Made by a program: the position numbers and the translations under genes
Notes under the pieces: generated by a model
What the model was told of the DNA's origin: nothing
What the model saw: only the letters and a program-made list of their open reading frames with translations
Database searches by the model: none
Shown: positions 17,976 to 21,713 of the stretch, in pieces
Numbering within the stretch: position 1 is the first letter of the stretch
Layout of the letters: every line of letters begins with the position of its first letter
Source: an uncultured Collinsella sp.
Lineage (GTDB): Bacteria; Actinomycetota; Coriobacteriia; Coriobacteriales; Coriobacteriaceae
NCBI GenBank assembly: GCA_900548935.1
Contig: URMR01000016.1
Span: 1 to 21,713 of the forward strand
Length of the DNA stretch: 21,713 nt
Direction: 5' to 3'

Positions 17976-20900
17976 ATGAGTAGGCACACGAGGGGTCTCT
18001 TGGCGGTGATACTGGCCGTAGTGCTGGTGTTGTCGGCTGCAGCATTTGCCATGCTGCCCGAGGCCAACGCCAGGTCCAGTGCCGGAATGGACGGACCGGA
18101 AGCGACAAAGGTAGTCGACCACGACACCAGTAACCATTGGAAGTTCTGGGCGGGCGGCTATGACGGCAGTAAGGTCACGACGCAAAACGTCGGCCGAATT
18201 TGGACGGATAAGACGGTCCAAGCAATCGATGACGGGAAATCGGACTTTTTGACCACGCTTTCGGCGATGTCTTCGACATCCGACACAACGTCGCTGGTTT
18301 CCAAGCCACTCGACATCGTGATGGTGCTCGATGCCTCTGGCTCAATGGATGATCCTATGGGTGGTGGAGATTCTACCAAGCGTATCGATGCGCTCAAGAA
18401 TGCTGCCAACCACTTTATCGACACCATTGCCGAGCAAAACAAGAGCATTGAGGACGCAAGCAAGCAGCACCAGGTTGCCATCGTTAAGTTTGCAGGAAAG
18501 AAGACTGACTGGATCGGCAATGACACCTATCGCGATGGCCGCTATAGCTACAACTACTCGCAGACGATGCAGAAGTTGACGGCGTGCTCGGGTGATGGCG
18601 CAATGAGCCTCAAGTACACGGTTAATTCCATCAAACCTGCCGGCGCCACGCAGGCTGATTACGGCCTTGAGCTTGCTCGCGATATATCGGGCCGCAAGGA
18701 TGCCCAAAAGATCGTCGTGTTCTTCACCGATGGCTCACCTACGAGCTCTCGTGATTTTGAGCCCGCGGTCGCTAGGGACGCCATCAATACCGCCAAGACC
18801 ATAAAGAGCGGCGGGGCGACCATTTATACCATCGGTATCTTCAACGGTGCGAAGCCGGACGACGATCCAACAAGCAACGACACGAGCAATAAGAATAAGT
18901 TCATGCATGCCGTGTCGAGTAACTATCCGGAGGCCACATCGTCCGTAAGCCATGGCCTTTTTGGAAAGAAGTGGAATGTCAATTTTGGCAACCCCATTGC
19001 CGGTGCCAGCTACTACAAGTCGGCGACCAACGCCGCCGAGCTTGATCAGGTCTTTAAGGACATCTCGAGTGCTATTACGTCGGGCAAGGGTTTCCCGACC
19101 AAGGTCGAGGGCAACAATCCCAACGGTTCCGGCTACATCACATTCGAGGACGAGCTGGGCGCCTTCATGCAGGTCGATAGCTTTACCGGTGCCGAGTACA
19201 ACGGCAAGACCTATGGTGCCGCCACCAAGTCGACCGATGGCAATATTGATACCTATACGTTTGACGGCGAGCTCGCCCATCTCGTAATTACGGTCGATCG
19301 CGCGGACAAGAACAATCCACAGCGCGGCGACATCGTGACGGTCAAGATTCCTGCATCGCTCATTCCGCTGCGCCGCTTTACCGTTGACAAGTCGGCGGGT
19401 ACGTTTGTGGTTGACTCCACGGATGCTATTTCGCCTATCCGCGTGGTGTATGCATCGAGCGTAAAGTCTATTGCGCGCGCGAATCTGTTTACTCCCAATA
19501 ACGTACCGGGGCTGCAGGATTATATCGACAAGCACAAGGACGCCGATTCCAATACCGTCAGCTTCTACGCCAACAAGTGGACCGGCGACGATGTGGGCGA
19601 TACGGTCGCAAGCTTTGAGCCTGCCGCCACGAACGGCTACTACTACTTCCAAAAGTTGACGCCCGTCTATACGGACGCAGCCTGCACCAAGCTTGCAACG
19701 GAAAAGCCTTCGGGCTCTAAGACTTATTGGTACAAAGACGGGTTTATGGCGCAGAACTCGTCGGGCGCGCCGTACGATGATTCCGTTTCGATCCCGGTTA
19801 AGGGAAGCGAGCTTGAAAGCTTTGAAGGCGCTTTGGTAAAGGATGGCGATCACTGGTCGATTAAGGCTGGCACCGCGCGCCTCGCCTTTATCAATCAGCT
19901 CCACATCACCAAGGAGCGTGTGGGCGGAAACCCGACGGACACCGCACGCGACGTGATCAATCCCCAGTGGAACAACACGAAGGTTGTTTCTGGTGCGACG
20001 AAGGTCAATGTCTACCTGGGCAATAACGGCAAGATTAACTTTACGCTCAATACCAAGCCGACAACGTTGACAACTGCCGACTTTGGCCTGGTCAAGGTGC
20101 TCGAGGGACGCGACTGGACGAATGAGGACAAGTTTGAGTTTGGCCTGACGTCCGAGGGCAACGCCCCGATGCCTGAGTCCAAGATTGCGGTTGCAACAAA
20201 GGGCCATGCGGGCATTAGCTTCGGCGAGATTGCCTATGACAAGCCGGGCACGTATGTCTACAAGGTTAGCGAGAAGCATGCCGGGACCACGGTCGACGGC
20301 GTCGCCTACAGCGACAACGTTGCAGAGTTCACCGTGACAGTGAAGCCCAATGAGAAGGGCAAGCTTGAGGCTTCTGCGACGAAGACCTCGGGCGAGACTG
20401 AGTTCAAGAACACCTATGCTGCGGATCATGTTGAGTCCAGTGTTACCGACCAGATCAAGGCGACCAAGTCCCTGACCGGCCGCGACCTCGAGGCAGACGA
20501 GTTCAGCTTTGAGCTGCGCGAGGTTAAGGGCGAGGGCTCGGAGCTTATCGAGACTGTAAAGAATGACGCTAACGGCAACGTTGCGTTCAGCCCCATCGAG
20601 TACACCGAGATCGGTCAGCACACCTACACGTTGCGCGAGGTCAAGGGCAACGCTGGTGGCATCACCTACGACGAAAACGTCTACACCATCGTGACGGTCA
20701 TCAGCGATAACGGTAAGGGCCAGCTGGTGGCTACGCATAAGCTGAAGGGTGCCGAGGACGTTAAGAGCATCGAGTTCAAGAACGCTTACAATCTGACCCC
20801 CAAGAGCTTCAGCGTCACCGATAAGATCGCCGCGACCAAGTCCCTGACTGGGCGCGACCTCAAGGCCGGCGAGTTCTCCTTTGAGCTCGTCGAGGGCGAC

Positions 20901-21713
20901 AAGGTCGTCGCCACCGGCGCTAACGCCGCCGACGGCAAGATCGCGATGACTGCCATCGAGTACACCGAGGCCGGCGAGCACACCTACACGTTGCGCGAGG
21001 TCAACGGCGGAACCGCCAGCAACGGTATATCTTACGACGGCAAGACCTATACCATCGTGACCACCATCACCGACAACGGCGACGGCACCCTCAAGGCCGA
21101 GCATGTCCTGAAGGACGCCAAGGTTGCCGAGTTCAAGAATGCCTACAACCTGACGCCTACGGACTCCAGCGTCACCGACCGGATCAAGGCGACCAAGTTC
21201 CTGACCGGGCGCGACCTCAAGGCAGGCGAGTTCTCCTTCGAGCTCGTCGAGGGCGACAAGGTCGTCGCCACCGGCAAGAACGCCGCTGACGGCACGGTTG
21301 TCATGGACAAAATCACTTACGACAAGCCCGGCAAGCACACCTACACGCTGCGCGAGGTCAGGGGCAACGTCGGTGGTATCACCTACGATGCCGCGACCTA
21401 CACCATCGAGACTGTCGTCAAGGACAACGGCGACGGCACGCTCGGCGTAGAGCATAAGCTGAAGGGCGCCGACGAGGCGAAGTTTACCAACTCCTACGAG
21501 CCTGGCTCCAAGAGCTCCAGCGTCACCGACCAGATTACCGCGATCAAGTCCTTGGACGGCCGTGACCTCAAGGCCGGCGAGTTCCGTTTTGAGCTCGTCG
21601 AGGGCAATAACGTAGTCGCCACCGGCACCAACAATGCCGACGGCAAGATCGTGATGGATTCCGTCACCTACACCGCGGCTGGCGAGCACACCTACATGCT
21701 GCGCGAGACCAAG
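17976..21713 (+). CDS. Secreted VWA-domain surface protein with Spy0128/FctA-type isopeptide repeats (3' end outside window)
   Basis: 1246 codons are visible and the frame is open at the window edge. A signal peptide (basic N-terminus, hydrophobic 8-25, likely cleavage after Ala-Asn-Ala32) is followed by a VWA domain (~112-365) with a full MIDAS: DASGS (119-123), Thr225, and Asp252 in FTDGS. A beta-rich region (~366-690) leads to tandem repeats of 117-124 residues. Each repeat has a Lys early (K707, K831, K955, K1074, K1191), a Glu in YTLRE-like strands, and an Asn near the end in F-x-N-x-Y (N812, N936, N1055, N1172). This is the K-E-N pattern of intramolecular isopeptide bonds in Gram-positive pilins. 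The fifth repeat is cut off. It is probably a sortase-anchored adhesin or pilus-tip protein; no LPXTG is visible yet. AAGGGAG (17964-17970) sets the ATG. Confidence 0.9.
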   Translation, partial: MSRHTRGLLAVILAVVLVLSAAAFAMLPEANARSSAGMDGPEATKVVDHDTSNHWKFWAGGYDGSKVTTQNVGRIWTDKTVQAIDDGKSDFLTTLSAMSSTSDTTSLVSKPLDIVMVLDASGSMDDPMGGGDSTKRIDALKNAANHFIDTIAEQNKSIEDASKQHQVAIVKFAGKKTDWIGNDTYRDGRYSYNYSQTMQKLTACSGDGAMSLKYTVNSIKPAGATQADYGLELARDISGRKDAQKIVVFFTDGSPTSSRDFEPAVARDAINTAKTIKSGGATIYTIGIFNGAKPDDDPTSNDTSNKNKFMHAVSSNYPEATSSVSHGLFGKKWNVNFGNPIAGASYYKSATNAAELDQVFKDISSAITSGKGFPTKVEGNNPNGSGYITFEDELGAFMQVDSFTGAEYNGKTYGAATKSTDGNIDTYTFDGELAHLVITVDRADKNNPQRGDIVTVKIPASLIPLRRFTVDKSAGTFVVDSTDAISPIRVVYASSVKSIARANLFTPNNVPGLQDYIDKHKDADSNTVSFYANKWTGDDVGDTVASFEPAATNGYYYFQKLTPVYTDAACTKLATEKPSGSKTYWYKDGFMAQNSSGAPYDDSVSIPVKGSELESFEGALVKDGDHWSIKAGTARLAFINQLHITKERVGGNPTDTARDVINPQWNNTKVVSGATKVNVYLGNNGKINFTLNTKPTTLTTADFGLVKVLEGRDWTNEDKFEFGLTSEGNAPMPESKIAVATKGHAGISFGEIAYDKPGTYVYKVSEKHAGTTVDGVAYSDNVAEFTVTVKPNEKGKLEASATKTSGETEFKNTYAADHVESSVTDQIKATKSLTGRDLEADEFSFELREVKGEGSELIETVKNDANGNVAFSPIEYTEIGQHTYTLREVKGNAGGITYDENVYTIVTVISDNGKGQLVATHKLKGAEDVKSIEFKNAYNLTPKSFSVTDKIAATKSLTGRDLKAGEFSFELVEGDKVVATGANAADGKIAMTAIEYTEAGEHTYTLREVNGGTASNGISYDGKTYTIVTTITDNGDGTLKAEHVLKDAKVAEFKNAYNLTPTDSSVTDRIKATKFLTGRDLKAGEFSFELVEGDKVVATGKNAADGTVVMDKITYDKPGKHTYTLREVRGNVGGITYDAATYTIETVVKDNGDGTLGVEHKLKGADEAKFTNSYEPGSKSSSVTDQITAIKSLDGRDLKAGEFRFELVEGNNVVATGTNNADGKIVMDSVTYTAAGEHTYMLRETK

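Noticed and set aside
18735..21689. A 984-codon open frame on the minus strand, opposite the VWA gene
   Set aside because: It runs antisense through repeated coding DNA whose biased codons leave few stops. It has no ribosome-binding site or recognisable domains, while the plus-strand frame has a signal peptide, VWA MIDAS and pilin motifs.

Overview
The window looks like a chromosomal segment from a high-GC member of the Coriobacteriia, most likely Collinsella or a close relative. This is inferred from codon use, the Ech-type hydrogenase locus, fused folP-folK, the pilin-like surface protein and the style of the intergenic repeats; no marker gene proves the genus.

Layout. 1-2010 (+): the C-terminal half of an MFS transporter, an unrecognised small membrane protein, and an ECF transporter S component. 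2011-2536: a gene-free stretch of large palindromic repeats. 2537-3355 (-): exodeoxyribonuclease III, divergent from 3492-6783 (+), which carries a Sir2 deacylase, a DHPS-HPPK fusion (folP-folK) and a degenerate biotin-protein-ligase-like protein. 6982-7755 (-): type III pantothenate kinase (coaX). 7953-8029: initiator tRNA-fMet with promoter and terminator, followed by a four-unit array of inverted repeats with an 80-bp period (8117-8422). 8560-10590: a three-domain NADH:flavin oxidoreductase of the old-yellow-enzyme/enoate reductase type. 11030-11419: an orphan IS3-OrfA-like helix-turn-helix protein. 11600-17256: a complete Ech-type (group 4) [NiFe] hydrogenase operon. 17257-17975: a second gene-free stretch with the same palindromic repeat family. 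17976 to the window end: a very large secreted VWA protein with Spy0128/FctA-like isopeptide repeats, still open at the edge.

How the genes work together. The five ech genes follow the classical order A-B-C-D-E-F, with A (NuoL-like antiporter) and B (NuoH-like) fused into one 960-residue protein. They should form a membrane complex coupling ferredoxin oxidation and H2 evolution to ion translocation. All Ni and Fe-S ligands expected in the large, small and ferredoxin subunits are visible. No hyp maturation genes are in the window. folPK and the BPL-like gene are translationally adjacent, with coaX convergent to them, forming a small cofactor cluster (folate, biotin-like, CoA).

The least explained material is non-coding: (i) a family of ~150-160 bp palindromes (four copies in two intergenic regions) with an accompanying ~45 bp module; (ii) the 80-bp-period array downstream of tRNA-fMet; (iii) clustered TGTCTCA heptamers in front of the VWA gene. 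Unusual protein features are the EchA-EchB fusion, Ala/Glu/Lys-rich extensions on EchC and EchD, and a ~130-residue low-complexity insertion inside the DHPS domain.
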